In this document: piece after piece, positions 12,798 through 23,860 of the stretch
Layout: every line of letters starts with the position of its first letter
How positions within the stretch are numbered: the stretch's first letter is position 1
Assembly: GCA_033439265.1 (NCBI GenBank)
Contig: JAVTVX010000012.1
Span: 12,001,501-12,065,500, forward strand
Length of the DNA stretch: 64,000 nucleotides
DNA from: Dillenia suffruticosa
Lineage: Eukaryota > Streptophyta > Magnoliopsida > Dilleniales > Dilleniaceae
Reading direction: 5' to 3'
Notes under the pieces: model-generated
What the model was told of the DNA's origin: nothing
The model's database searches: none
Seen by the model: the letters and a program-made list of their open reading frames with translations, nothing else
Position numbers and translations under genes: made by a program

Positions 12798-13854
12798 TTA
12801 ATATTAGGGTTTCCAACCCTAATTGGTAAGTGGGGGGAGGTGTTGCATTTCACTCCAAAACGCAACATCTCCTCTCTCTCTCTTCTTTTTTTTTGTATTT
12901 ATATATATATATGTTTTCACACCCACACTTCACTAAAATTTAAATTTTTGTAAAAACGAGGTTTATTTCGATTCGCGGATTCGACAAATTAAAATATACT
13001 AAAAATTTAATTTAAATACCCAAAAATCAAAAATCAATTTAAATAAATAAAATTTCTCTCTATATAATTAAATTATAGACACCGTAGTGTCATTGTTACA
13101 GGATCACTAAAGTTGCATTGAACAAAGGAAGGCTAATGCATCAAAGATAATGGCTTAGCACTTGGACTCCTATGCTCTAATTCTCAGGATCTCTCAAAGA
13201 GATAAAAGGACAAACTGGATTTTTACTTCTGAAATTGTGGTTGGCTTGTGCAAGTTTAGGGGCATGCATGGTGCAGGGGCATGGTATGCTCGCTCATGCG
13301 CTGTCATGGTGCTGCTCTGTACATTGATGCATGCAGACTTATCTCCTTTGGGCCGTGACTCATACGGGTGTATCACTCTATATATGTTTGGCATGCACTC
13401 ACATGCTGGCTGCTAGTGCAATGGTGTCTCCTCTTATGATATGTTTCTTATCCTTTTGAGCAATGGCCTTCCTTCTTGTGTCTTTTCACATGCAATTGCT
13501 TTGTTTCCTTCCTTAGAGACCTTTGCTTGAGAATTGCTTGATGAAGCATGAAAGGTTGCAACCTTTGGATGAAGGGTCGTATCCTTTGGCATATGTGTGC
13601 TCAGTTGCCATATGCCATTGCTTGGGTACTACATGTCTTTGCATAGGCAGACTGGTGCACTCTCATGCAATGCCTTAGGCGATTACTCTTCCAAGTGCCA
13701 TGAAGGTGACTCTTCAATGGTGCCATTTGGCATGTCATGAGGTTAGACATATTCGCTTGTGCGAATCTCCATGATTTCTTTTTGTACATGCCTTGCTACC
13801 ATTCATCGTGCACGGTCTTGAGCGTTGCATGTTGCCATGCGAAGGGTTATAACA
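9822..13854 (-). mobile_element. 5' LTR of the 3.1-13.9 kb gypsy element, interrupted
   Basis: Two homologous pieces, 9822-10213 and 13101-13854, match 3103-4523 and are separated by a solo LTR whose target duplication is GGATC. Removing the insertion restores a collinear match to the other LTR. It ends TATAACA at 13854. Confidence 0.65.
10214..13100 (-). mobile_element. Solo gypsy LTR, perfect duplication GGATC
   Basis: Flanked by GGATC at 10209-10213 and 13101-13105. It begins TATCATGCCCC (plus strand) and ends CATTGTTACA, so one terminus is TA rather than TG. It shares the words AGAACCTCCCC, CCGCCCGTTGTCC and the ACTCAGTGAGTGAG block (about 10820) with the other long LTRs. Inside are a TA microsatellite (11667-11691), a GC-rich minisatellite of GCGCCCATGTGCA-type units (11925-12050), a GA run (12755-12794) and an inverted repeat at 12836-12872. 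No retrotransposon proteins are encoded. Confidence 0.85.
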
Positions 13855-14179
13855 CCCCAATTGGGATGTAGGTCGCGGCATGCAGCATAGCCACCGGCAC
13901 ATAGCAGCACGTGGGATAGCTAACAGCACATCAAGTTATTCCAAATTGTTTTTTTCTCATTTTTTGAGGGTCCCACATTATTAATTGTGACTTTTTATAG
14001 GTTTTGATGTATCCAATCCAATTACAGGTGGTAAGATGTAACCCTAAGTTGCGATTGATAGGTCTGTTGATCCTTTCACTTGCTTTGGAGTTTACATTAG
14101 AGCTATTTCATATTTGTTGATTTGTATGGTGCACAAAATATGTGAAGAAGTATTGATAAGTTACTAACGCCTCTCTTTT
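13855..14179 (+). other. Copia leader, second part
   Basis: Non-coding sequence between the end of the gypsy insertion and the copia gag relic. It probably continues the leader interrupted at 3102. Confidence 0.4.
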
Positions 14180-14760
14180 TTGCATACAAGAGACTATGCT
14201 ATTTCAAAAACTATTATTCTAGATCTTTGCAAGGGGGAAAAACGAAATGGTGATAATTATGACATTTGGTACCTGAAGTTTATCCTTGAGGAGCAACATC
14301 TTTCTGAGATTGTAAGGTACGAGATGGTGGACCCCAGGGAGGTACCAGACCTCAGGCTAGGCGGGATTAGGAGGCCTATTGTGTATGAAAAAAGAAAGAT
14401 AGTCACATTAGGGCAATCCTAATTAGTAGCATGTCTAATAACATGATCGTAGTTTATGAGCAGTATCATATGGCTATATCGGTGTGGTTCACCCAAAAAA
14501 GCATTATGGTGCTCTTTTAAATCCTAAGATGATGATGTTGTCTTATAAGTTTACCACTTATAAGAAAAGAGCTAATCATACGATAAAGCAATATTTGATG
14601 CAAATGTCAAGTATGATCGCCAGGTTAAGGAATGTGGGCAAGCCTATTTCAGATGAGTTTCAAGTATTGGGTATGATCCAGTCATTACATGACTCATAGG
14701 AGACTATGAAAACCTATCTCACATATGACAAATGAGGAGTGTGAAGAATATCTTTGAACC
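14180..14760 (+). pseudogene. Ty1/copia gag relic
   Basis: Two adjacent plus-strand readings (14180-14422 and 14484-14699) carry Gag motifs of plant copia elements: LDLCKGEKRNGDNYDIW near the start, and the segment YKFTTYKKRANHTIKQYL followed by ISDEFQVLGMIQSL. This is the expected order for the particle-forming Gag domain. A stop and frame change separate the two halves and another stop ends the second, so no product is expected. Given orientation and spacing, it likely belongs with the LTR at 2022-2521. Confidence 0.7.
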
Positions 14761-14799
14761 AAAATTCTATATGATGCTATGATAGTGTTAAAAAATAAT

Positions 14800-15225
14800 T
14801 AACATACTACTATAAACTACAAAGCCTTGTCCTTAGACTTTCATGAGAGGCTACTTCACAAGATAATTATTCACTGTCCTAGACCTAGAGCAGTAATGCA
14901 TGACTTTATCACTTAAGAAGACTTCTGGTTGATGGCATGCCTTATGCAGTACAAAAATCCAGGACTCTATGTTTTGATCCCTCCCACAATGATAGAAATA
15001 GGAACTTCAAAAGGAGGAAATCTTCCATATGCTCCACTAATTACAGAAATCATCCTGAGTCATGGGATAGATGTCTTTAAAGAAATAGCTTTTGAACCTA
15101 ATCCTACTTTCAATATTGGATCTTCTTATCTCTTTATGAATTTTGAAATCCCTAAATTACTTCAGTTTTATCAACCTTTACTTCCTCAAAACCCTCCTCA
15201 ATCATCAAATCCAGCTCCTTTGTAA
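14800..15225 (+). pseudogene. Putative plant transposon protein domain relic
   Basis: A plus-strand reading of about 140 codons with one internal stop (near 14914) carries the segment LPYAPLITEIILSHGIDV. This resembles the LPYG-x-LLTRIFEHFGVD motif of the plant-restricted 'putative plant transposon protein' family found inside retroelements, whose function is unknown. The C-terminal tail is proline-rich (LLPQNPPQSSNPAPL). It abuts a copia gag relic on the left and a GTCGAC-rich array on the right. Assignment rests on motif memory only. Confidence 0.45.
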
Positions 15226-15259
15226 TTAATGAACTCCATAAATTAGGAGAATAAAGATG

Positions 15260-16060
15260 TAGGTATAAATTCATCTGCATGTTCGACTAGAATAAGCTTT
15301 CAGCTAATTTTATAGATTAGTCGACACATGACATGTGTTTGCCAACTAAGTTTATGTGTTAGCTAACTAAACATATATGCTAACCAATTAAGCTTATGTA
15401 GTAGCTGACTAAATCTTGAGGTTAGTCAACTACCCATTGTGTTAGCCAAGTAAGTTATCATGTTAGCCAACATAGTCCATGCCTGTATTATTACAAACAT
15501 TGTTATAATCGACTAACCCTTAAATCTAGCCGGCTAAGGATCTCTGTAAAACATAAGCTATCGACTATTCTATCGACTTAGTCGACAAAGCCCTGAGATA
15601 TATCATAGAATAGTCGACTAACACTGTGACCCCATTAACTCAAACTCTCCGGACTTAGAAAAATTTCTAGACTTTGAAAAATATGTCAACTAATACATAT
15701 AACATGTCAACTAATACTTTGTAAACCCCAAGTAGTCTAGTCGACTAACCAAAGAAGACTGTCGACTATTGATCTTCATACTTAGAAAGTTTTTCTAGTT
15801 TCTAACAAAGCTATCGACTGACACCCAAGAGATGTCGACAAAAGGCTTAAAAACCAAAGAGACAATTTTAGTCGACGAACTAAAGGAGGATGTCAATTAA
15901 ATATATTAGTCGACATACACTAAAATCCAGTCTATACTTAAAACACATAATAGCCAACTAAAACTTTAACATTTTCGACTAAGCAAGAAATAATAGTCAG
16001 CACATGCTTAAGTTTTGTGTACATACTAAAGTCTAAAACATTTGTTAGGATTTGCTAACT
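15260..16060 (+). repeat. GTCGAC-core degenerate array 1 (TAGTCGACTA type)
   Basis: Many degenerate short units centred on GTCGAC or one-base variants, the commonest full form being the palindrome TAGTCGACTA (cores at 15320-15325 and 15613-15618), with GTTAGCC/TTAGCTGACT variants between. It looks like the U3 part of a SIRE-like copia LTR whose tail is at 17182-17478. Confidence 0.7.
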
Positions 16061-16217
16061 TTCCAATACACAAGTTAAGGCATTTATTTTTAATGTATTG
16101 CCTAAACTACCCAAATATAAAAGGTTAATTAGATGCAAACATATTTTGCACATTTTGATTTTAACATATGTTCTATTAAAGATATTAATAATTCTCTTGC
16201 AAATTTCCTAAGCAGGG

Positions 16218-16650
16218 AATATTGAAGAACAATTGCCAGATAAAATACAACCAGAGGTTAAACTAGCTCTAGACAAAATGCCTAGAGAAACGAGAAATAA
16301 GATGAAATATATCCATATAGGAAGTATCCGGATAAGTGTAAATGCTAATTATGATGGAAAAATAGATTCATCAATCCTACTCGTAGTAGTAGATGACAAG
16401 TTATCAGATCCTAAAGTTAAAATCCTAGAAATAGTAAAAGGAAACGTCTATAATAATCAGGTTCAATTCAGGATTTATCCTCAGATCACATTAGCATTAA
16501 TAGATCCAAGGAAATCTGAATTAAGAATCATCTACGAATATGTCAGGAAGGACATAATGAGCAAAGCAGAATATGTGCCTTTCACAATCACATATTGTAC
16601 AACATTTGCACTAAGTTCTAATGTATATTGTCTTCAATTTGAAAAATAGA
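16218..16650 (+). pseudogene. Caulimovirid-type (30K) movement protein fossil
   Basis: An open plus-strand frame from at least 16233 (138 codons) matches the core of the 30K movement-protein family of plant pararetroviruses: YIHIG at residues 26-30, VVDDKL at 52-57, a GN pair at 70-71 and PFTITYC with ALSS near the C terminus. In the virus such proteins bind nucleic acid and modify plasmodesmata. A splice-acceptor-like CTAAGCAG precedes the frame at 16215. No coat protein, protease or RT of a virus is beside it, and it sits between two parts of a copia LTR, so this is an isolated integrated fragment. It could alternatively belong to a retroelement that acquired the domain. Confidence 0.65.
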
Positions 16651-16708
16651 AGACAATTGAGATCAAAGAAATCTTGAAAATGTAAGATCTTTTTTAGAAC
16701 CTCCCAGA

Positions 16709-17181
16709 ATGAATGCTACAAACATGCTAAAAATTCCTTTAAATCTAACTAAACCTCAATTCGATGAGAGAATTAGACTAGAAAATAAACCCTCAATATG
16801 CTTAGTTATTGGAAGAGATGGAGTATTGAAATATAAATCCCGAAGGACTTTATATGAAGATGAATTAGGAAAAATTCATAGTAACGATAGGCCTTCGACT
16901 AGTAGAAGATCTATTAGTTCAAAACCTATTGAAGAACTCCAAAAAAAATGATAATAGGAAATCCTTTTATCAATAAAGAACCTACAAAAATTGAAGCTCA
17001 AGACAAAACCATGGGACCATGGTATACTGTAAAAATAGAATTAGATACCTTGACAAGGTATAATCTAATAAATCCAAACCTAATTGGAGATCAATTAGAC
17101 CGATATCCAATACATAGTCCTTTTGAGAGGGATAAATCATATGTTGAATTACCTTTTCATGAGATTGGGAAGTGTTTGTGA
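16709..17181 (+). pseudogene. Reading frames following the movement-protein fossil
   Basis: Two plus-strand frames (16709-16951 and 16948-17181) overlap by four bases in different registers and look like one coding segment broken by a frameshift. They continue the lysine/asparagine-rich composition of the movement-protein frame after two or three stops at 16650-16708. Visible segments are a serine-rich stretch (RPSTSRRSISS) and GPWYTVKIELD. I do not recognise a domain. They may be the C-terminal part of the movement-protein polyprotein. Confidence 0.4.
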
Positions 17182-17478
17182 GGAAACACTTGTAAAGGTT
17201 TGACTTGCACTTGGAAATAAGTTTGTTGTACTATTTTGGACTAAATAGAGAAAATCCATGTGGAGCCTAGGAGTAAACACACACCGAATTTGGTGGAACC
17301 ATTATAAAATCTTTGAATGCTTTGTCTTTTATTCTTCCTTCATTTCTATCTTCTTTTTGTGCTTTGTTTCTTTCTACTCTTCTATTTCCAATTCTAACTT
17401 CTTTTGTTACCAATTACATAATCTTTTAAATTCTCAAAAAAAAATTGCTATACCACCTACTTACCCCCTTTAAGTTGT
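17182..17478 (+). mobile_element. SIRE-like copia LTR tail (R-U5)
   Basis: Contains CTTGTAAAGGTTTGACTTGC, AATAAGTTTGTTGTACTA, GAAAATCCATG and ACACCGAATTTGGTGGAACC in the order seen at the 3' end of the LTRs at 28784-30171 and 59970-62006. It ends CCCCCTTTAAGTTG beside integrase coding sequence, so the element's gag and protease region is deleted at this junction. Confidence 0.6.
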
Positions 17479-17612
17479 ATTTCAAGATTGATCACGGTAG
17501 AGAATTTGAGAATAAACAAATGCAAGAACTCTGTAACATTGAGGGAATATCACATAATTTTTCTACTCTTAGAACACTTCAACAAAATGGCGTTATTGAG
17601 AGAAAAAATAGA
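17479..17612 (+). pseudogene. Copia integrase fragment 1
   Basis: The plus strand encodes the catalytic core end of a copia integrase: an HGREFEN block (the second catalytic Asp region; the usual SDHGTEFEN), then HNFSTLRTLQQNGVIERKNR-type sequence ending at the target duplication ATAGA (17608-17612). The glutamate of the D,D-35-E triad is in the GVIER motif. The frame continues in phase at 23774, so the LTR at 17613 inserted directly into integrase coding DNA. Integrase would join element cDNA to chromosomal DNA. Confidence 0.8.
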
Positions 17613-18298
17613 TGTCACACTCTGACCCTTCAATCGAGGATACAACGATAGCCATATTACCCCAAAACATGTGTGAACTCCATTTCGTGTTGCGAAATAC
17701 AGGAAGGCATTCCAATATCCCAAACACTTTAAAAATAAATTTAAATCATCCTTAGTCCAACCCAACTATCTAAACAATTTCCAAGCATTTAAATAAATTC
17801 ACGTGTTCAAAATGTGTTCAAAATTCACCACATAATCCAAATATCCCGATAAAAGCAATACGACTTGCAAAAGAAATTTTTAAACAAATTAAATAAGATT
17901 CCACATGGTCATAAAAGTAAACATTTTACAATACTTTTCCAAGGAAAATCAAGCAAGTATTTATCAAATCCAAACATAAGGAGGTGTACAAAAATTTCTT
18001 CCATGGTTCATAGAACATGGTTCCTAAAAATAATATTTACATGTTTAGTACCTATTGAAGATCACCAAAAGAAATTTCTTAAAGCCAGCACTAATCGAAG
18101 TCAAAGTCTCCCATTTAAGTTTATTCTGAAAAATTAGAAAGAGTGGGGTGAGTATATGGAGTGCAATGGCATGTTAAACATGAATGAGAGGTGAGGGTCG
18201 TGGTGTCAAACCATATGTCAAATATATTCCAATGCATTACGTAAAGCCATCCGCGTCAAACAATTTCGGATCAACTCCATCATAACTCATATACTCCA

Positions 18299-21200
18299 TG
18301 TAACACAGACACCTCGGTATACTCACTATTGTACTCCTCTTTCTTTTATATATGCTATTACTCATATTCTATGTAGAAAATCCACTAACAAATTTTTTCG
18401 CTAAAACCACTCCCAAAAATTTGGACTTAATTGTCGGAAATTCAAAATTTTCAAAATGACCACCGATGGTCTAATAATAATGAGGATGACTCTAGAGTGT
18501 ATAGAAACCTCAAATTTGAGTAGATCTTATTTCGTAAAATTAAATCATAAATTTTTTAGAAAATTACCAGTAAAACCCCAGCCGGGTTGAATGTGTTTCG
18601 AAAAGTTTAAACAATGACGTTTTGACGGGGGATAAATTAGATTAGACCTAATATGAGGTTTTGGGTCTAATTTGAAATTATGAAAATTTTCGGGGTCAAA
18701 TGAAATTTTTATAAGCCAAAGGACATATTTAGAATTAATTAGAATTTAGAAGGATGGTTAGGATCTTTGATTTGTTTGAACTAGATTTGTAACTATTGGA
18801 TTGAAGAAATGAGGGAAAATGATTTTTGGTTTGGTGTAAGATGATCCAATGGAGAGAAATAAACTTTAAGATTATCAATGGTTGAAAATTGAAGCAAATG
18901 AATACAATTCTTCTCCAAACCGTGACCAAGAAATGAGTATAGAGAATGGAATGTGAATGGCTGGCCATGAAGTGAAGAGAGAAGAGATTTCATGGTCTTG
19001 AGAAGTAAATCCAAGAGTGGAGATTAAATTGGAGTAAGATGAATTAAATTAGACCATTGGATTAAGTTAGTGGGAGGCAAGGAGACTATTCATTGAGTGA
19101 TAATGTAGGATTTCTTGGGAACCAATCAAGGGTGAGGATTTAACTTAGAATTGGATCAAAATTTTGAGCCATTGGATCTTGGTTGGTGGGAGACATACAA
19201 TTAATGAATGACTTGAGTGGTAGTGTGAGAAAGTGTGTTTGTAGATGGAGAAGAGAGAAACCATGAGAAAGAGAGAGAGTGAATCTTACTGGTGATCATG
19301 TGAATCCAATGGCATAAAATTGATCTTAAAAAGGTTTGATAACTAGGATTAAATGGAGCAAAAAAAATCTAAATAAGCTAAACACATAGCTTTTCTTCCA
19401 AAAACCGTGAGGTATTCAAAGACAATGAACAAAAATTGAAGCAAAATGAGGAGTTTTGCATAGTGAAAATCAAAGGGAGCCGAGAGCAACCCCATTGAAG
19501 AAAGGTTTGATTTCTTTAAACACCATTTTGAAATTTTTGTGTAGATTCATCTCTCTCAAACCCTAATATAACATACTTTGTTTTGGAGTCAAAAGAAGGA
19601 AGCTAACTTGGTGAACTTATGTTGACCGAGAGCAAGAAGCAAGGGAGAGATGGAAATATTGTGAAGGGAAATTTTGATTGGGTTTGAAACATCCAAATTT
19701 AAGGTAAATAAAATTTTGCACTTTACTGAAATTGAAAAACATTGTATGAATGTGTTAATGTGATATTTTTAGCATGTTTTTATAGCCTAAAGTCTAGGAG
19801 GAATCGAAGTGAACCATAAGAAATGTGTACAGAAATTTGAATGAGATTATGAGTATGTAATTGTATTTGTTGACTGAAAAACAGGGTATTTGTTGGTTGA
19901 AACCAAATGGATGTTGTTGTGCAAGAAAACTAACTTAAAGGCCAAAGAATGTGGTTTAATATATGCAAAAATTTTCTACACCAAAGATGATTGAAGTAAG
20001 GCCATTTTATGCTAGCCGAGGAGGGAATGGTAAAGAGAAATGGGTCATAATGTGTGTAGAGTTTTAGAAGTGTGATGAATGTGTGTGTGTACATATATAA
20101 TTTGTATATGTGTGCTAAGGTGATGAGATGAAATCTGTATTAAATTGGTGAGTTGCCGAGAATGTAAGGAATGCGTATGAGTATGTATATGTATAATGTT
20201 TGTAGAATGTGAAATCTTATGAAGGAGTGATAAATGCAATTGATGTGTTAGCATGCAGAAATTTAAAGGATGGATTATACAATGTGCAAGGTGATTGTGG
20301 ACTATTTGTACATAAAGGAGGTGAAATCTTGAGTATACTAATTTCTAAAATTTAGATGAGTGTTTTTGGGTATACAATGAGATAGAATGTAATGAAGATT
20401 GGGAATGAGTTTGGCATATAATTTGGAGACATATATGTATATATGGTAAGTTATGTATAGGGAGTTCTATGGAGAACCCTAAATTGACAATGTAGATTTT
20501 TATTTGTCAATGTTTGTGGTAAATTTATAAGGTGTATTTATAATTGAGCAATTGAAGTTGCCAGTTTGGTGATAAAAATGGGACAACCTATGTATACATT
20601 AGAAGCCTACCTATGATGTCCTAAACTTTGGTTTTAGATGAAAGAATTATTTAAAATATAATTTAACATAGTGATTTCCAATTTTATTTATATATATTAT
20701 ATGTTACATTGTAGTGACAAGTTTGGTGACCAAGCAAGTAGTGTAAAGTTCTTACACTTCGTGGTACATTTCAAGGAGTGACATACCCTCCCGTATAGGT
20801 GAGTGGGACTTGATGCTATGTTCTTGATTGAGCAAAAATACATATTTTATAGATTTTCAAAATGACATATTTTATGACATGTGTAAAATTATGAGATTTA
20901 GCCTATGTTTTATAAATACTTCTCTTTGTGATCATTGGAGTATCTTAAATGATTGATTCAAATGATATGCATCCATAAATTGTGTTGAAATGATATTATG
21001 TCACTCTTTGAAAACTTGAAATGATTTATATGCTTCCATTGCATTGACACACTGATTTGAAATGGTTTAATTGAAATGTGTAAGCCGAATGCCTACTTAT
21101 GATGTGATGATATCCTTGGTGGACTACCGCAGCTACGAAGGGCATTTGTAGAGGTACCTATTGTGTTCGGATACGCTTCAGCAAGAGATATCCCCAAACG

Positions 21201-22086
21201 TCATATATATAGTTGTAGCCGGTTGAACCAAATCGAGGAGGACATGTGTGACGCCACTATCTAGCACTGGACGAGATTCTATACATGATTGATTATGTAT
21301 GTGCATGTAGACACGGGCTAGCCCTTGGTGAGACTTATAGCCAACATTGGGGTATAGAGCTAAATGTTTTTATACTTGCATATAAACCCTAATGCGCCTG
21401 TTATTGGTCGCGGTATATTATTATCAGGGAGATTTTATTGGCAAACTCTAAATAATTTTTGAAATATAAAGGAATGCGTATGTTAATATTATGATATATG
21501 ATACATGATCACTTGATTTGTAGAAATATCATGCTCAATTTATAATATCATCATGTATTAAAAAAAATGTGTTTTGACACTCTGTGCTCACACATTCCAT
21601 TGATAACATAATATCGATCCCATTACTCACTGAGTATTTTCCTTAATACTCACCCCTTACTTTTGTATGATGACAGACTTGGCAGGGAGACGTGTCAAGA
21701 GATTTTTGATACACTTGACATTTATTTTGGAGACGTCAAGTTTTGGGTATGGTACCAACCATTCTTCCATGATGAAAGTTGATGATGTATACTTGAGGTT
21801 CATAGAATGACAATGTACATTTTATAGAATGACTGTAATTATGTTATGAAAAATGTAAATTGAAACTCTCGAAATTGTTGTATCTTAATTCATTGAAATG
21901 CATTGAGGCAAAGAGTTGTATTTTAAAATTTTTGTTACTTGAGAAATTATATTTTTAGGAAAAACAAATTTTAAACAGGTGAAGATGTTAGCTTTGCGTT
22001 GCCTCGATATATGTGTCGTGTGATGGACAACATACGAGGTAATGGGCGGTTATTCACGACCTTTGATTGAGAGTCGGGGCATAACA
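18299..22086 (+). mobile_element. Solo gypsy LTR, perfect duplication CTCCA
   Basis: Runs from TGTAACACAGACACC to GGGGCATAACA and is flanked by CTCCA at 18294-18298 and 22087-22091. At 3788 bp it is the longest LTR here. It has the ACTCACTGAGTAT...ATACTCACCCC block at 21625-21656 and the AGGGAGAC/GCGTTGCCTC 3' part. It is inserted in the LTR 17613-23768 in opposite orientation. Small frames inside are low-complexity and not genes. Confidence 0.9.
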
Positions 22087-23119
22087 CTCCAAATCAATAA
22101 ACAAATTAAACTTTCTTTTCAATTATTATTGAAGTTTGCCGAAACCACTATTCTACCAATAGCCATTGGTAGAATTCGCCGAATGATTTTTTGTAATTTT
22201 CATTTAAACATTTCCTCATTCAAGGCATTGGATCAATATTTTTGTGAGGTGCCACCACATCATCACGACCAGCTTGAGGCGCTCTCCATCCTACTGCCTC
22301 CATAATCACAAAACATTGCAAAACCATTTCAAAATTTATTTCAAAATTCATTCAACAAATCAATATTTTACACGCATTTATCATACATACTCAATACTCC
22401 CAATTCACAATCAATTCCAAGATAATCTCTTCTCGAGTTCTAATTGATTTATCATAAAACAATAAATATGAATTAAATGTTAAATCATGTTCATGATTAG
22501 GGTTTATGAGTTTTCTCCAATCTAGCACAAACCCTAATTTCTTCAATTCAAGAACATATATTCTAATTCCTTCATCTACATACTATTTACACCTATATAC
22601 AATCCCTATTCACAAATATTTCCAATTTTTCATCTTTTACAAACCTTATATTCATGTTCTCCAACAAATCCATCAAATCTAAATAACAAATTTAATTCTA
22701 CAAATGAGGAAGCTAAATCCAAGTTTAGAAGGAAGAAATTATCTCAATTTTGTGGTTGGATTGAATCTTGAATGTTGGATTTCAAAAACCCTAGATTTTT
22801 CCCCTTTTTGTGCAAACCCTAGATTTCTCCCAAAACCACCTTTATTCATGAGTTTGCTTGGGGGTTTGGGAGGTTTAAGGAGTAGGCTTGGAAAGAATGG
22901 GATTGATTTCAGGAGAGAGATTGGGAGTAAGATGGGCGAGAGAGTGAGATGAGAGTCAAAAAAGAAAGTCGAGTAGAAAAGACTAAGTTCGTGAGTGAGA
23001 AATGAAAATGAAAGCTTGTTTAAGCCTTTTTAATTATATGAGATGAAATCTCAATCTTGTCTCTTTTTATTTTTAAGGTTTGTCTAAGTTTAGTTGTCCC
23101 TTTTTGTCATTTCGTAACC

Positions 23120-23600
23120 TTTCATAATCATAAGCCGACTTGCAAACAGTACAAGTCTATTTGTGTACCTAAGGTCTTCAGAGGCCAAGTAACAAATAGG
23201 CCCGATCTTTGTTTTATCAGGGCATCAAGTTAACTCATATATGGCTCGAGTCAACCCAAATTCCTTCTCATGTAACCCCTAAGTTGATTTGCTTCTTACT
23301 AAGTTGACTTACTAAATTTGCAGACATATTTCTCTTAGAGTTAAACCTAGCAAGTTGACTCATGCTGGCCACAAGTTGACTTGTAGACACATAGCTAGAA
23401 GCACAAGTCAACCTGTCATTGGGCAAGTCGACTTACCTATGCGCAGAAATAAGAATTCTAAGTCGACTTGGCACTTGCTCAAGTCATCTTGGTGAGTTCT
23501 ATACTCAATCAAAATTCAATTTTAATCTCTAAGTCGACTTATCATAGGGCATGTTGACTTTTCATCATCCAATTGACTTCAATTAAGTTTTTAATTATCC
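23120..23600 (-). repeat. GTCGAC-core degenerate array 2 (AAGTCGACTT type)
   Basis: Repeated AAGTCGACTT/AAGTTGACTT words, with exact cores at 23427-23432 and 23462-23467 and others near 23541. Spacing is irregular, about 25-60 bp. It lies inside the LTR 17613-23768, as an original part or as a captured copia LTR piece. Confidence 0.7.
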
Positions 23601-23773
23601 CAAATCATCACCAAACATAAATTTCTCCCAACAAAACTTTATAAAATCTTCATTGATAAATTAAAATCAATTAGAACCAGTTTTTTCCTAGTTTATATTT
23701 ATATATTTTTTACAAAAATATTGAAAATTCAATAAAAATTTCCTATCATCGAATATTTCGATGTTACAATAGA

Positions 23774-23860
23774 ACACTTAAAGAAATGGCTAGAGTCATG
23801 CTATATGAAAACAACGTAGCTAAGTTCTTCTGGGTAGAAACTGTAAACACAATATGTTAC
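23774..23860 (+). pseudogene. Copia integrase fragment 2
   Basis: Continues in phase from fragment 1 across the ATAGA duplication, with the LKEMARVML and AKFFWVETVNT segments of the copia integrase core/C-terminal region (usual LxExARxML and FWAEAVNTAxY). It ends at the GTTAC duplication (23856-23860) of the next LTR insertion. Confidence 0.8.

Larger units (their letters stand above)
3103..13854 (-). mobile_element. Decayed Ty3/gypsy element holding two solo LTRs
   Basis: Two related terminal repeats (3103-4523 and 9822-13854, the latter interrupted) flank a minus-strand interior with gag (8435-9294) and protease (5162-5596) relics. On the minus strand both LTRs begin TGTTAT[G/A]ACCC. Flanking 5-mers CCCGA and CCCCA form an imperfect target duplication. 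No reverse transcriptase, RNase H or integrase is recognisable, so it is either a non-autonomous form or has lost most of pol. Solo LTRs at 5894-8429 and 10214-13100 inserted later. Confidence 0.7.
17613..23768 (-). mobile_element. Solo gypsy LTR holding another solo LTR; duplication ATAGA
   Basis: Begins TGTCACACTCTGACCC and ends TTTCGATGTTACA, flanked by ATAGA at 17608-17612 and 23769-23773. After removing 18299-22086 and one duplication, about 2.36 kb remains. A perfect 7-bp stem (23747-23753 with 23757-23763) sits at the outer end. The part at 23120-23600 is rich in AAGTCGACTT words, more typical of the copia LTRs here. No gag-pol is inside. Confidence 0.85.

Noticed and set aside
12395-12953. 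Ser/Leu-rich and Arg/Glu-rich frames
   Set aside because: Produced by a GA/TC run in an LTR.
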